DNA of 64,000 nucleotides. Origin: Nepenthes gracilis (Eukaryota; Streptophyta; Magnoliopsida; Caryophyllales; Nepenthaceae). The stretch is taken from contig BSYO01000003.1 in assembly GCA_033239525.1 (NCBI GenBank), positions 26,219,540-26,283,539 on the forward strand, read 5' to 3'. Shown piece by piece: positions 26,740 to 39,100 of this stretch; position 1 is the stretch's first letter, and each line of letters opens with the position of its first letter. Below the pieces are notes generated by a model that saw nothing but the letters and a program-made list of their open reading frames with translations, was not told the DNA's origin and did not search any database. The position numbers were made by a program, and so were the translations under genes.

Positions 26740-27360
26740 CGTGATATAGTTGTCCAACATTGGTGCTCAAGCCAAGGTGAACCGCCTCCGTCACCTATAA
26801 ACGCATCCCCTCCTCAACGGAGAAGGAGCGCCTCTGCTAGCCAAAGAACCCAAAACATAAAAAAAAAACCCTAAGAGAGGAAGCGACAGAGAGGGAGGGC
26901 AATCTCTGCCCCCGATTACGCAGAAAGGCAAGAAGCTCTCCAATGCTCTTGAGGCCATATACCCCCAATGTGACTTATTTTTCTCCCTCTTTTAAGCCGC
27001 TTCCCGTCGAGCACAACCGTAGGGACTAAGCCTTCCGTCAGCCCTAAGTAGAAATCGCCATAGATGGCCTCACTGCCAGAAACCAAAAAGGAAATTACAC
27101 AGAGTTTTCGCCCTCATCGTCATCGCCAAGGAGTGACTCCCACTTTCGGTCAGCCACCCCACTTGCAAGTGCAATGCACTCCTCATTGCAGCAGCCACTG
27201 CCAGGCGGAAGTTCTCCATCTCTCTCTCCCCCTAAGTCGCCTCCAAGTCAAAAAACCTCTAAGCCACCCCTACATTGAACGCTCCTCTAAGCTACCACTA
27301 CATCGGACGCACATCTAAGCCACATATCTGTCGGATACACCAAATACTCAAACCCTAGAA
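26740..27360 (+). promoter_or_regulatory. Orphan promoter-like block with TATA and telo-box
   Basis: A GC-richer island in AT-rich surroundings. It has CTATAAA at 26795-26801, and about 65 bp downstream AAACCCTAA (26866-26874), a spacing and motif typical of plant housekeeping (translation or ribosomal) genes. An 84-codon frame opens at 27064 (MASLPETKKEITQSF) but matches nothing I know, and no further exon is evident. It may be the 5' end of a lost or truncated gene, or part of a transposon that captured one. Confidence 0.35.
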
Positions 27361-29307
27361 AATATACAGCGACATGTTTTCTTATATTATCGTATTTTTT
27401 TATTTTCTTAGAAAAATATCTGATTTAAACGTCGAATAATATAATAGGTTGCGAGTTCTGCTAATCCTCTATAGAATTAATGATATCTCTAATTGTGATT
27501 TTGGGATCGGAGTTTAAAGGCTCTGGCTATAAATAAATTTTCTTATATTTCCAAAGTAATCTTATGATTAATGTTGTTTCATTTGTCCCATTTATCAAAT
27601 GGATGTTGAACATGTGGACTAAAATTTGTAAAAATATGGTATATGAGAGAAGAATAGCTAGTATCATTGCCATGAAATATGCAATTAATAATATTTTGTC
27701 CATATTAGAAAGGTATCTAACTACAAAATTTGGTAACTTGGCATAAAATTTTTATTTGTATATAAAATTCATCAGTAAAATTAAAATTCAAGAATAATTA
27801 AAAAAAAAAACAGTTAAGGGTATTTTAATATATATATATATTATTCCTGAAATTCGATTGGTTGCCAAAAAAATCCAGCATGAGCCTCACATAGCCATCA
27901 AAGATGAGACTTGGCATACATAATCCATTAAATTGTAAATGATAACTTGGAGGTGGGGAGATGATTGATATTTTGTTATTGAAAACTGTTTTTAGGGATA
28001 TTATTTAAGATATTTTTGAGTGAAAAGGCACTTATTTATTTATCTAATTTTATATAAATATATTAATATAAATAAATAAATAGATAAAATATTATATTAT
28101 TTAAATATATTTTAAAGATATTAGATAAAATATATATTTATAATATCACTGTTTTGATAGAACAAAATATGACATATTAAAGCTAACTTCATGACAAAGC
28201 CATGGCAACAACCTCTTTTGGCCACTTCTCAAAGAAAAATAAAATAAAAGTTTGGCAACTTTAGCTTTTAATCAATTATATGACCTATTAGGTTGGCCAT
28301 TATATCATAGCTGATTAGAATCAGGCCATCCAATCGATTTCATTTGATCGATATAAAATTTTATAAAATTTAATTAAAATATAAATATACTATGGATAAA
28401 CATAATTATAAAATTAAGCTTGATTAATTTTTTAGGTCAGATAAGATCATACGTAAAAGCTTTAAGTTCTATCTAGCTCAGCCTGGATTATATTTTTTTT
28501 TTTTGTAAATATATATTTTCAAAGTTAAATAAATATTAAGTTAAACAATTATTTTAATGTATCCTACTTTTGTGTAATTAATATTTTTATGTAAAAATTT
28601 TTAATTTAAATCTATAATTACATGATATTGTACCATAAATATTATAATTTTCAAACTTTATATATATTTATGTAAATATAAATTTTTAAACAAATGTATT
28701 AAATTAAAAAAAGGAAAAGTTCATCGTTTAACCCGAACTAATCCGATTCGGTTTATGGACAATCACAGTTAATGCTTTTTTGCTAGAGTAATCAGACCTT
28801 ATTTGACCTATCTTAATTTATTAATCATAAATTTTTATATAAATCTAAATCGTATCCAATTTCAACCTAATTTTAATAAAGTCTCCTTTATATTATAGTA
28901 ATTTGATAAGTCATCTTAATATTATCGATTGGTGTCTGCTCGTATTCAAAATCTTATGCAGACTGGCTAGTTAGATTATATAAAGGTGAAGGCATTCAAA
29001 TAGTCTCATGTTCAAAAAACAAAAATAAAAATATTTTTTTAGCGTAGCTATTAAAATATGTATTAGTTATAAACAAAAAGTGTTGCGTCAAAAGGGCTGC
29101 TTATCTGAGGAGAGAATCAGCTCCTTTTTTTTTTTTTTATAATTTGGACCTTTTATATAAAAATAAATAATTATAATTTAATTATTTTCTTAAATTAAAA
29201 AATTAATTAAGTTAAATTATTTTATATTTTTAAAAATAATGAAATATCAGTTATTTATTTTCAGATGAAACAAGTGAGGTATAAATAACTAAAATTGCTA
29301 GGGAGAT
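27361..29307. other. AT-rich intergenic DNA
   Basis: Very AT-rich with homopolymer T runs (28490, 29125) and an (AT) stretch near 27830. I see no coding sequence or defined repeat ends. Confidence 0.6.
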
Positions 29308-29710
29308 TGACGCGGTGTTGCATATAGCAGCAGTCGGCACTCGTGGAATGGAAGGAAGAAGAAAAAAGAGGAGAGGGGAATTCTAATTGAGAGAAGAGGA
29401 GAGAGTAGAATACAGAAGAAGAAAGGAAATCAAAGCAGGGGATATACCGTAAATGGCTAAATATACAGCTCGTGAGAAGCTCGTGGTCTAAATAGAAATA
29501 GAATGCACATGGGCAAGAATAACCGAATGCAATTAAAGGGGAAAGGGGCGGAACTGAAAAAAACATAAGCAAATGCAGCGCAACCAACAACTATAGTTTT
29601 AATTAAATATAGTCTCGAAATTTAAGGGGTAGCTGGGTTGTCCTTGCGCTTCTTCTAAACTGTCTAGTGACGTGATGACGCTTTCGAGGGTTTATTAATG
29701 AGCACGATAA
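29308..29710 (-). repeat. 3' LTR of the chromovirus
   Basis: Plus-strand left copy begins TGACGCGGTGTTGCA, against TGATGCGGTGCTGCA in the right copy. The pair shares GAATGCACATGGGCAAGAAT, TTTTAATTAAAT and CTAGTGACGTGATGA. The inner edge is blurred by indels at about 29703-29710. Confidence 0.8.
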
Positions 29711-29716
29711 TATTAT

Positions 29717-32700
29717 CGTCCTTATCAACAAGAACATTGTTCTTAAAGTTGAACGAAGAAAAATGTTAGCGAAATTTATCAATGGATTCCCAAGTAACCT
29801 CCTTTGGCAACTAAGCTTGCCATTGAACTAGCACTCGGGGAATGATATGATCATTTTGTAACATCTTTCGAAATCTGAGCAATTTGTGGGGTTACAGGAG
29901 TGGCTGGGACCCCCAAACTTCGAAGGGCAGTTCAGAATGGGCCATAATAACATTTTGCTAGTTTATTAAATTGCCGATAAACAGCCGAAATCTAACGATA
30001 GGGCTAGAGTCTAACGTAGACCAAATCTCCCACTTGAAATTCTTTGTCAATCTAATGAGCATCCATCTGATTTTTCCTATGAAGTTGCGCCCTTAGAAGG
30101 TTAGCTTTGAGAGCCGCAAGGAAATTGGAACGATTAGTGAGCAATTCGTCGATGGAAGCGATGGAGGATGAGCCCTAGACATTGTTGAGCAGTGATGGAG
30201 GTGGCCTTCCGTACACGACCTCAAAGGGACCCACATTATAAAAGAATGTCAAGCTGTATTATAACCCTATTCAGCTCACAGCAAATACTGAACCCAAGAA
30301 GAATGATGTCTAGCGGTGAAACAATGTAGATAATTCTCGAGACAACGATTAACCACTTCAATTTGTCCATCAGTTTGGGGATTATAAGAGCTATTGGTAG
30401 ACAAATGGGTACCCTATGATTTAAATAATTCTTTCCAAAAAAGCACATTAAAAATTGGGTCTCGATTTGAGACAATATCAATGGGAAACTCATGTTAGTA
30501 GTAGATGTCCTTGACAAATGTTTCAGCAAGGTTGACAACCGTGAAATGGGTTCCCAAATGTGAAAAATAAGCATATTTTGAGAGTCGATCCACCACCACA
30601 AAAATGACAGTTTTGCCGCATGAGGGAGGCAGATGGATAATGAAGTCCATCGAGAGGGATTTCCAAATCTTTTCTGGAATAGGAAGCAGTTATAACTGAC
30701 CTTGCCGGGCAATGTTGATGGGCTTAATTTGTTGACAGACCAGACGATTGATGACAAACTCTCAGATCTCTTTATGCATCTGAGACCAATAGAAATTAGC
30801 CGCAATTCTGGTGAAAGTTCATTGAATGCCAGCATGACCCCAAGAGGAGAAGTGTGGTACTCATGCATTATCAATTCTTGTAAAGCAAATTCGTTAGGGA
30901 CTAGAATACGATTTTTATGGAAAATCAATCCATTGCACCATGAATAACTCACATAATTGCCAGGCCGTTCTTGAGTGGCTTTGGCAAAATTTGCTGAAAT
31001 GGGATGCCGCATATAGAATTTGCCCATAGCAGACAACATGGCCATTACCAGTTGGGAGATAGCTTGTAGAGTATGGCAGGATCCTTCAATAACTCTGAAT
31101 AAAGTATCAATAAGGCCATTTTCTCGTCCAGGTCGGTAGACGATATTAAAATCGAATCTCAATAATTTAGTAATCCAACGTTGCTGAACCGAAGTATGTA
31201 TGGATTGATTCTGTAAAGTTTTGACTGGTTGACAGTCGGTTTGAATATTAAACTTAGCACCCAATAAATACTAACGCCGCTTCTTCACAACCTCGATGAT
31301 GGCGCAAAGCTCCTTAATGTAAGTTGAGGAGTTCTACAGTTTGGGATAGATTTCTTTGCTAAAATATGAAATCGGATGGCCAACTTGAAGTAGTATGGCT
31401 CAAATGCCAGTCCCAAATGCATCCGTCTTTATTATGAAAGGCTTGGAGAAGTCGGGTAAGGCTAAGACCAAGGTTGTGGTGAGGGCGGTCTTAAGAGAGT
31501 TAAAAACCTTTTGGTCTTCCGCAGTCCACGAGAAGGCATTCTTCTGTAATAATTGCGTCAATGGAGCAAACATTTGAGTATAACGGGCCACAAATCACCT
31601 GTAATATCCAACTAACCTGAGAAACCCCTGCAACAGTTTAATATTGGCAGGCGTTGGCTAGCTTTGGACAACCATAATTTTAGTTGGATCCATTGTCATT
31701 CGTTGCTCCGAAGTGGCCCAAATATGATAAGATAGACCACTCAAACACATACTTGGACTGCTTGGTAAAGAATGAGTTGTCTCTCAAGATTTGCAAAACT
31801 TGAGTGAGGTGATGGAACTATTGCTCCCAAGAGGAGCTATACACCAAGATGTTATAAAAAAAAAATCAAAACAAATTTTTGTATTATTGGACGAAAAATA
31901 GCGTTTATTTCAAATTGGGAACGTTAGACAACCCAAAGGGTATAACCAGAAATTCATAATATTCTTTATAGGTTTGGAAGGCAGTTTTGTGGACATCCTA
32001 GGAATGAACACGTATTTGATGGTATCCCACTCGCAAATCAAGCTTAGAGAAGACTCGGGCACCATACAACTCATCCATCAATTCGTCCATTCTGGGAATA
32101 GGAAACTGGTACTTAATTGTTATGGTGTTGAGTGCTCGATAATCAATGCAAAAACGCCTACTACCATCTCGTTTTTTAACAAGTAAAACTGGTGATGAAA
32201 AAAGACTGGTATTGGGCCGGACAATACTTTCATCTAACATTTCTTGAATCACTCTCTCCATTTTTGCTTTCTAAAAATGAGGATATCGGTAGGATTTTAC
32301 ATTTACAGGTGCGGTGTTGGGCCTTAAAGGAATTCAATGATAAGCAACACGGTATGGAGGTAAGCCATGGAGAACTATGAAGACATTTGTAAATGAGGAG
32401 AGTATGCTGCAAAGGATTGTAAGTATAGTGGGGTCGACGTTAGAGGGTAGATAAGTTTTAAAGGAAAATTTGTTTGAATTATCTTTCAGGGGTGAGTCCA
32501 ATACAAGTGTAATAGTCAATTGAAAATAGGTGGTGGCAGAGTTAGTTATCTTACTACAAGCTAGCATAGTGACATAGAGGAGATGGTGGTCGTCTGAAGC
32601 CCATATAGAGTGAGTTGAGTACTGACATAGTCAAAACTCATCCATAAAGTCTTATAATCAAACAACTCATCCATAAAACCTTATAATCAAACAATATAGG

Positions 32701-35700
32701 TCCAATGATGGCCAACCACTGCAACCCAAACACCATATCCACCCCATATATCGGTAATAACTAGATGTCCACATTAAACTTCGATTGCCCTAGAGTAAGG
32801 AGGAAATTGGTGCATAATCCCTCACAATGCAAAAAGTTCCCGTTTCCAACTATAACATTAAGGTGTTGGGAATGCTCTATTGACAGCCCTAAATATTTAG
32901 TCAGGTAAGTTTGAAAAAAATTGTGAGTTGAATTGCTATCCACTAATATGACCACCGAATGACTAAATACTAGCCATTGAAATCACAATGTGGAAGGAAC
33001 AAAATACCCCTTCAGAGCATGAAAAGAGATGGTTGGCATGGATTCAATGGTTAGAGGCAAAGACTCTACTTTTGGACGACTGTCTCGCGGGGGTTCATGA
33101 ACAATGGGGTCATCCTTAGATATTGGTGTCACCGTCTGTCACATCCCAAATTCCGATCACAATATTAATACAAAATTAATAATAATTAGCCAATTAACTA
33201 TTAATTAATATATGAACGTTAGTTATACGCCGATACCTTGATTGACCATAATAAAATTAAATTAAATCATACACAAGACCTAGAACATGTCACGCCTCAC
33301 GTGGTTTCGATATCGACCTAAAACGTGAAGTCGGATTCTACATAAAGAGCGACGCCTATCCAAAAATATAATTTAAGTATACAAATTACAACAATAGATC
33401 ATAAACTATAATCCAATACTGACAAATACTCATCGCATAATTTGAAAGAATTATAAGACCACGATAACATTGATTCATAATCTGCTGATCAGTATTTGAT
33501 ATAATTTATTTCGACACTCTAAAGCTATCCAAAAATCAAAACATACACAATTGCTGTCCGGACGTATATTAAATATATAACATTGTCAAAAAACTAAAAT
33601 ATTACAATCAAAATAATCTAAACATCAACTAATATTATCTGAAACTATCTGATTAATAAAAAAATATAATATTAAACCCATTAACCGTCATCCAAATGCT
33701 ATCTGAATATAACATAATATGATAAATATTATCCCAAAAAACATTATAATTCATTTACACAGCATTCTAAACTGTTCGTATTCACTAGATCCTTCAATCC
33801 TAGTCGTCTAGTAAGGACTCATACAATTCATCCGAAGAAATAGCAAAATAGTAAAGAGTAAGCTAAAGACTCAACAATACACTATATAACAATGATTATA
33901 TACATATAATTCCATTAAAAATGTAACGGATGGATCAATATATCGAAATTCAATGATATGCTATAAAATTTCATATAAATACATGTCCGAATTATACACT
34001 ATTTTTCAAATTATCTTATCGTATTTTTTCATTATCTAAGCCATCAAATTATGTTCAACTTCTTATTTTCTTTAGAAATTATAGCCGGTAGGCCTTACCG
34101 ATTAAAGAAGCGGATAATCAAATATCGAATTATGTATATTTTCACACAATTAAAGGTCATAAACTTCTATTTAAAACCCAAAGATGAGCCGTCTACATAT
34201 AACCCTATAAACAAAGAAGAGAAACAAAGAAAGGAAAGTATAGAGTACACTTGTCTTTACTCTAATTTCACTAACTCTAGCATTGAATCACCAAATTTGG
34301 AGCTTCCTCAAGCTTCTCTCTCTTCTCCTCTCTCTTTTCCTTAGCTCTCTCCCTCCCTCCTTGGAAAAACTATTGCAAAAATGACGAAATTTAACTTGAG
34401 GGGTCCTTTATATAAAGCCTCGCACTTAAGTGCAACTCAGGCATACTCCATACGCAGTGCCACTATTTTCTGTACTTGATCCCGCATTAAACCTGTGTCA
34501 GGCTTCCTCAGACTCAAACTCAGATTTAGATATGCATTAGGCTCAGATTCATATGACCCAATTTTGATTCTTTAAATCTAATTTTTTTTTAATATCTTTT
34601 GACCTTAATTTTAATTATATTAACTCAATTATCCAATATTAGTATTAATTAAAGACTTGGACCTTACACTATCAACGTGGCGCCCTCATCCTCAACAATC
34701 ATACAAAGAAACTGTGGCGGTTCGCAATGATGGTCTAGAGTAAATGTCCTTCACCGTTGAAACACAACTCACACACACAATAAGATGCCATTTTAGTAGG
34801 GGTTAGTTTCTTTATAGGTAACTTTGGAAGAAGGCTTACAAAAGAAGGTCTCGGTGGTGCTGCTAGGGAGTGCATTGGCTGTTTGGACATTGGTAGGCAA
34901 TGGAAATTTGAGCGTCCAGTGTCAATTTTTTTTTCTACTAACTTAGCTATGCCAATGGCCTCCAGTAGTGATAAAGGATTTAGCAACAAGAGTTCGCACC
35001 ATATATCATTCTGTAGGCCGAAAATAAAGCAATTCAAGAAATTAGTAGTAAAAGGACCTATAGTCCGAGTGGAAAGAACCTCGAATTCTGTCATGTAGGC
35101 TTTGACAATAGTGGTTTTTCGAAACTTGTAAAACATGGCTTCATTGTTGGAGTAAGTAGATGACCCAAATCGAAGATCAAGATTGCGAGAGAAAATTTTT
35201 CAGGTAGAAAGCTGTTAGGTCAAATGGATCCATTGATACTATCAAAGCGCAGAGCTAGTCATGTAAAAAGTAGCGATCGTCAATTTCTAGTCTGGCAAAA
35301 TACAATGGTAGTGGAAGAAGCATTCTATCTAAAATAACCAGCCAAGCGTGTTGTCCTCGGAGAAAAATAAAATTTCGAGCTTAGGCAAACAAATATGAGA
35401 AGCAATTTAAAAATTGGGCGATGTATGTGGTATTAGGGGTAGGGTTTGAGACGGCAGTTAGGGAATCATAGACAAAGACGACATGAACGAGGTGGGGGTT
35501 GGGAGTAACGGTGAATTTACTGATTGTAGGAGTTGTTTTTCAATTTGAGTCAAAGAATGAAAAATTTCAATAAGGGATTTTTAAATTTGCTCAGTGGTGG
35601 AAGTATTAGAGGTGATACCTTTTACATGTTGTTATACGGTAGTATCAACCTCCTTCAGTTCCTTTAAAATCTCCGCGATAGAGTCTTTGAGGGCTTTATA

Positions 35701-35740
35701 TCACGTCATCATTCCCTCTATCATGATCTCAATGAAAGCA
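29717..35740 (-). pseudogene. Chromovirus gag-pol relic, non-functional
   Basis: Pieces in minus-strand order: gag with an adjoining CxxC-type zinc-knuckle remnant (~35136-34735); protease (~32955-32761, VILVDSNSTHNF); reverse transcriptase (~32261-31700, [25 protein letters not shown], then DILVYSS); RNase H (~31591-31150); integrase (~31150-30000, including the GRPPPSLL region); and a chromodomain-like tail (~29843-29717, VLVQWQ ... EVTWESIDKF). Stops and frameshifts interrupt nearly every domain, so no product is expected. The gag-protease linker is broken by the insertion at 33137-34668. Confidence 0.85.
33137..34668 (+). mobile_element. Solo-LTR-like insertion inside the chromovirus
   Basis: Starts TGTCACATCCC and ends GACCTTACA, i.e. 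TG...CA, 1,532 bp, with a TATA-like TTTATATAAAG near 34407 in plus orientation. Host gag-pol resumes on both sides. Flanks are CCGTC (left) and CTATC (right); the two differences are what a single CpG decaying to TpA would give. No gag or pol inside. The 97-codon frame at 34051 is taken as chance. Confidence 0.65.
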
Positions 35741-35745
35741 CCAAC

Positions 35746-36185
35746 TGATGCGGTGCTGCAATAGCTAATGGCACTTGTGGAATGGAAAAAGAAGAAGAAA
35801 GATGAGAAGGGAATTCTGACAAATAGAAGGGGAGAAAGCAGAACACAAAAAAAGAAAGGAAATCGAAGTAGGAAATATTACTTGCTTTTCTGACAGCTAC
35901 AGTAACGGGCTAGATATGCAACTTGTGAAAAACTCGTGGTCCAAATAGAAACAGAATGCACATGGGCAAGAATAACCAAATGCAGTTAAAGGGGAAAGGG
36001 ATAGAACCAAAAAAAATAGAACCATATGTAGCGCAAGTAACAATATGCAATGCAAGTAACAATTATAGCTTTAATTAAATGTAGTCCCAAAATTTAAAAG
36101 GTAGCTAAGTTTTCCATTTGCTTCTTCTAGTAGTAGTCTAGTGACGTGATGATACTTTTGAAGGTTTATGAATGAGCCCGTGACA
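35746..36185 (-). repeat. 5' LTR of the chromovirus
   Basis: On the minus strand it opens TGTCACGGGCTCAT and ends GCACCGCATCA, about 440 bp. The internal sequence that follows begins GTTGGTGCTTTCATTGAG, the place where a tRNA primer site is expected. I do not assign the tRNA. Confidence 0.8.
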
Positions 36186-36190
36186 GAGAA

Positions 36191-39100
36191 GCAACCCTTG
36201 ATTCCAGCAATGGTCTTCTGATGCCAAATATATAGATGTTATCTCATAAAATTATGACAAAGAAATGTTGTTACCCAAGAAATGTATAATGTTAATAGGC
36301 TTGCTCATAGATGTTAAAAGCTAAATTATAGGAAGAATATATTCATAATATAATAATAGGACTGTATATATTAATTTAATTAAAATTTAAAAAATCCCAC
36401 AATATTGGAAATGTCATGTGCTTGGCATCCCCATAAGCCAATTATTACCGGAACCCTTTTGAAATACACCTAACAAGGCACTAGTCTTCTCATGTAACAT
36501 GGTAATACCAAAAGAACCTAACAATTTTATTGTATTAATTACCAAAAAAATTTTGGTGTACCAAAATTATAGTCTATTGATTAGCTAAGAAAATAAGAAT
36601 AGCAGTGTTATTAGAGAGATGTTCCTCAGTCATATTTAAATATTATCAATAATATAATATTTTATCTATTTATATATTACTGTACCCATAAAATATAAAT
36701 AAATACATAGATATCACCTAGAAGAGGCTTCATATTATACCCATATCTTCCCCCATTAGCCATTTTATAAAAATAGAGGGCCATGATATAAAACATATGC
36801 AATAAATTAGAGGGCTATGGATTACTTATAAAATTCAAGTAAAAAATATTTGAAGACTTTACTTATTTATTTTACACTAGAATATTATATGTTGGATTTA
36901 TATTTGGGACTCGGGTTCGAATGTTTTATATATTTTGGTTTGTAAGATTTGAAAGTATTGAGTCAAATGGATTTTAATAAAGACTGCGTAACATGATGAA
37001 TTGAATATTTGTTAAGTACTTTTCTATTGCAAATATCTAGGTCTGATGAGGTCGGTATAATTTATGTGGTGGTCAGATAAAATTTAATTCAGTCAAATAT
37101 TACGTTAGGTATCAATTTATTTTAAATATTATATTATTTTAAATTTAATTTATTAAGTCTGATTTAATATTTAAATTATTGAGTTTAAGCATTTTGAAAA
37201 AAATTTTATTGGAATTTATTTATAATTATTTTATTACTTATTCATGTTAGGGTCATGATACTGATCTCTAGTTGTGAAAATCGATAGTAGAGAAAATTGA
37301 TAGTAAAATGTTAAATTTGGTTTCTGATTTTGACTTTTAACTGAATCTTAAAATCAATTCTTAGAAGGAATTGGATTGGAGGACGGTGAATTTCTATTTT
37401 TAGGTGTAATAAAAATCTTAGGTAATACCAAAAAAATGAAATATATCAATTTTTCATCACTATATTATAATTATAGGTATTTTAATAAATATTCACTTTG
37501 ACAACATCTACCATATTGTAATACATATTATCCAAGAAAGGTAAATTATTTACATTTGAGAATATAAAATTAACTACACAATAGTAAGATAGCTTGACAG
37601 ATTTGCAAATGTGATTATGGGATATTAATATCTATAGTCCAAGCAATAAGATTAAAATATTAAAATCATATATAATTCAAATAAAATACCGAAATTTTAT
37701 CAAAATTTCACTTTCATTTTCGACATTTTAGCTAAAGTTTCTGTCAACAATGCGGGTGAAAGCAATTTTTGATAGAAGCAAATATAGAATGCGAAATTTT
37801 GCTTATTGGCGAAGAAAAATATCGCTTTAAATAGAACTATACAATCTTTTTTTAAATAACAAAATGGAACTAATTATTTGAATAGATATGACTGTTTGAA
37901 ATGATATTTTACTCAAGAGAAAATGTGTCTTTTTAAAAGCATCACTGATACGTCTTTGGATTCGAATAATTATTCAAAAGTACACTGATTAAAAGAAATA
38001 GTTCGAATTAATTAAAACAACTCTTTACTATTGAGTATTTCCACAGTAAAAGGAGGAAACGCTTTATTATTGGGTATTTCACAGTGAATGGAGGAAATTT
38101 TCAATATGCGTAATTGTTCAAATGAAAATCATTGTTTGAATAGATATTATTGTTTAAAAGAAGATTGACTTGAACAGACATATTATTTAAAAAATATCGT
38201 AAATAAATGTTATGATTCAGGAGTGTATAAGCAAATGCAACCAATTCGAATAGACATATCCTTAATTATTTTATTCTATAAAAATTATATTTTATTAGAA
38301 TATAATTTTTTTATTTAAATCGAGATAAAATATGCAATAATATACTATGAGTAAATAACAATTACAAATAATGAGATATAACATAATTTTTACGTAAAAA
38401 ACTCCCTTTAAAATGAGGAAAAAAAATTATGGGATAATTCATCTGAAAATATATCCGCTAGATAATATTTTGGTTATACATACCTTAATAATACAATAAT
38501 TCAATACCTTGTATCAACTAAACTAAGTAATAATGAGTACAAGACGAAAGAATAGAAAAATAACTGATAAAACGTTTTTCTCAATTTCAGAAATAGCGTA
38601 TTCAGAATAGACAAAAATTAAAATTCAATTTAGAACTCAAATGGATACTCGTATCTTCATCTTCTTTTTTTCTCTCTCATTCTCTTATTTTTCTTTCATT
38701 ATCGGCACTCTTTAGGATTGAAAATTGTATGTGGTTCACCTTAAAAACACGTCAGCATGTTTTTATACTGCGAACGAAGATCAAATGCCTGTCTAACACG
38801 CCTTGTGCACGAGTGCCTTGGCAAACAACGTGTCAAGCGCCCCTCGAGCATGCCCATTTATAAATTAGCACCTTAGGTGCACCTCTTTATAATTTGACAC
38901 ATGAGCGAAAAGTCTCCTTGTTCGTACCATCAATCGGCACATCAAATGAGTATGGATTTATATAAAAGTGATCTATAGACCAATATATTCGTGGTTAATT
39001 TTTAGATATAAACAAGAACGTGAGAAAAATCAAAAAATCCCAAATATTGGATAATTTTCAGCTATAGCTTACCACAAAAATATTTATCAAGAGTCAAATA

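Larger units (their letters stand above)
29308..36185 (-). mobile_element. Decayed chromovirus-type Ty3/gypsy retrotransposon
   Basis: Two LTR copies in the same orientation bracket a minus-strand gag-pol relic in the order gag, protease, reverse transcriptase, RNase H, integrase, chromodomain. Apparent target duplications are GAGAT (29303-29307) and GAGAA (36186-36190), 4 of 5 bases. The LTRs differ at many sites and by indels, so the insertion is old. The integrase-last order and the chromodomain-like tail define a chromovirus; the short LTRs (~0.4 kb) would suit a Reina-like lineage, which I infer only. Confidence 0.85.

Noticed and set aside
29261..29590. 109-codon minus-strand frame
   Set aside because: It lies inside an LTR and has no domain.
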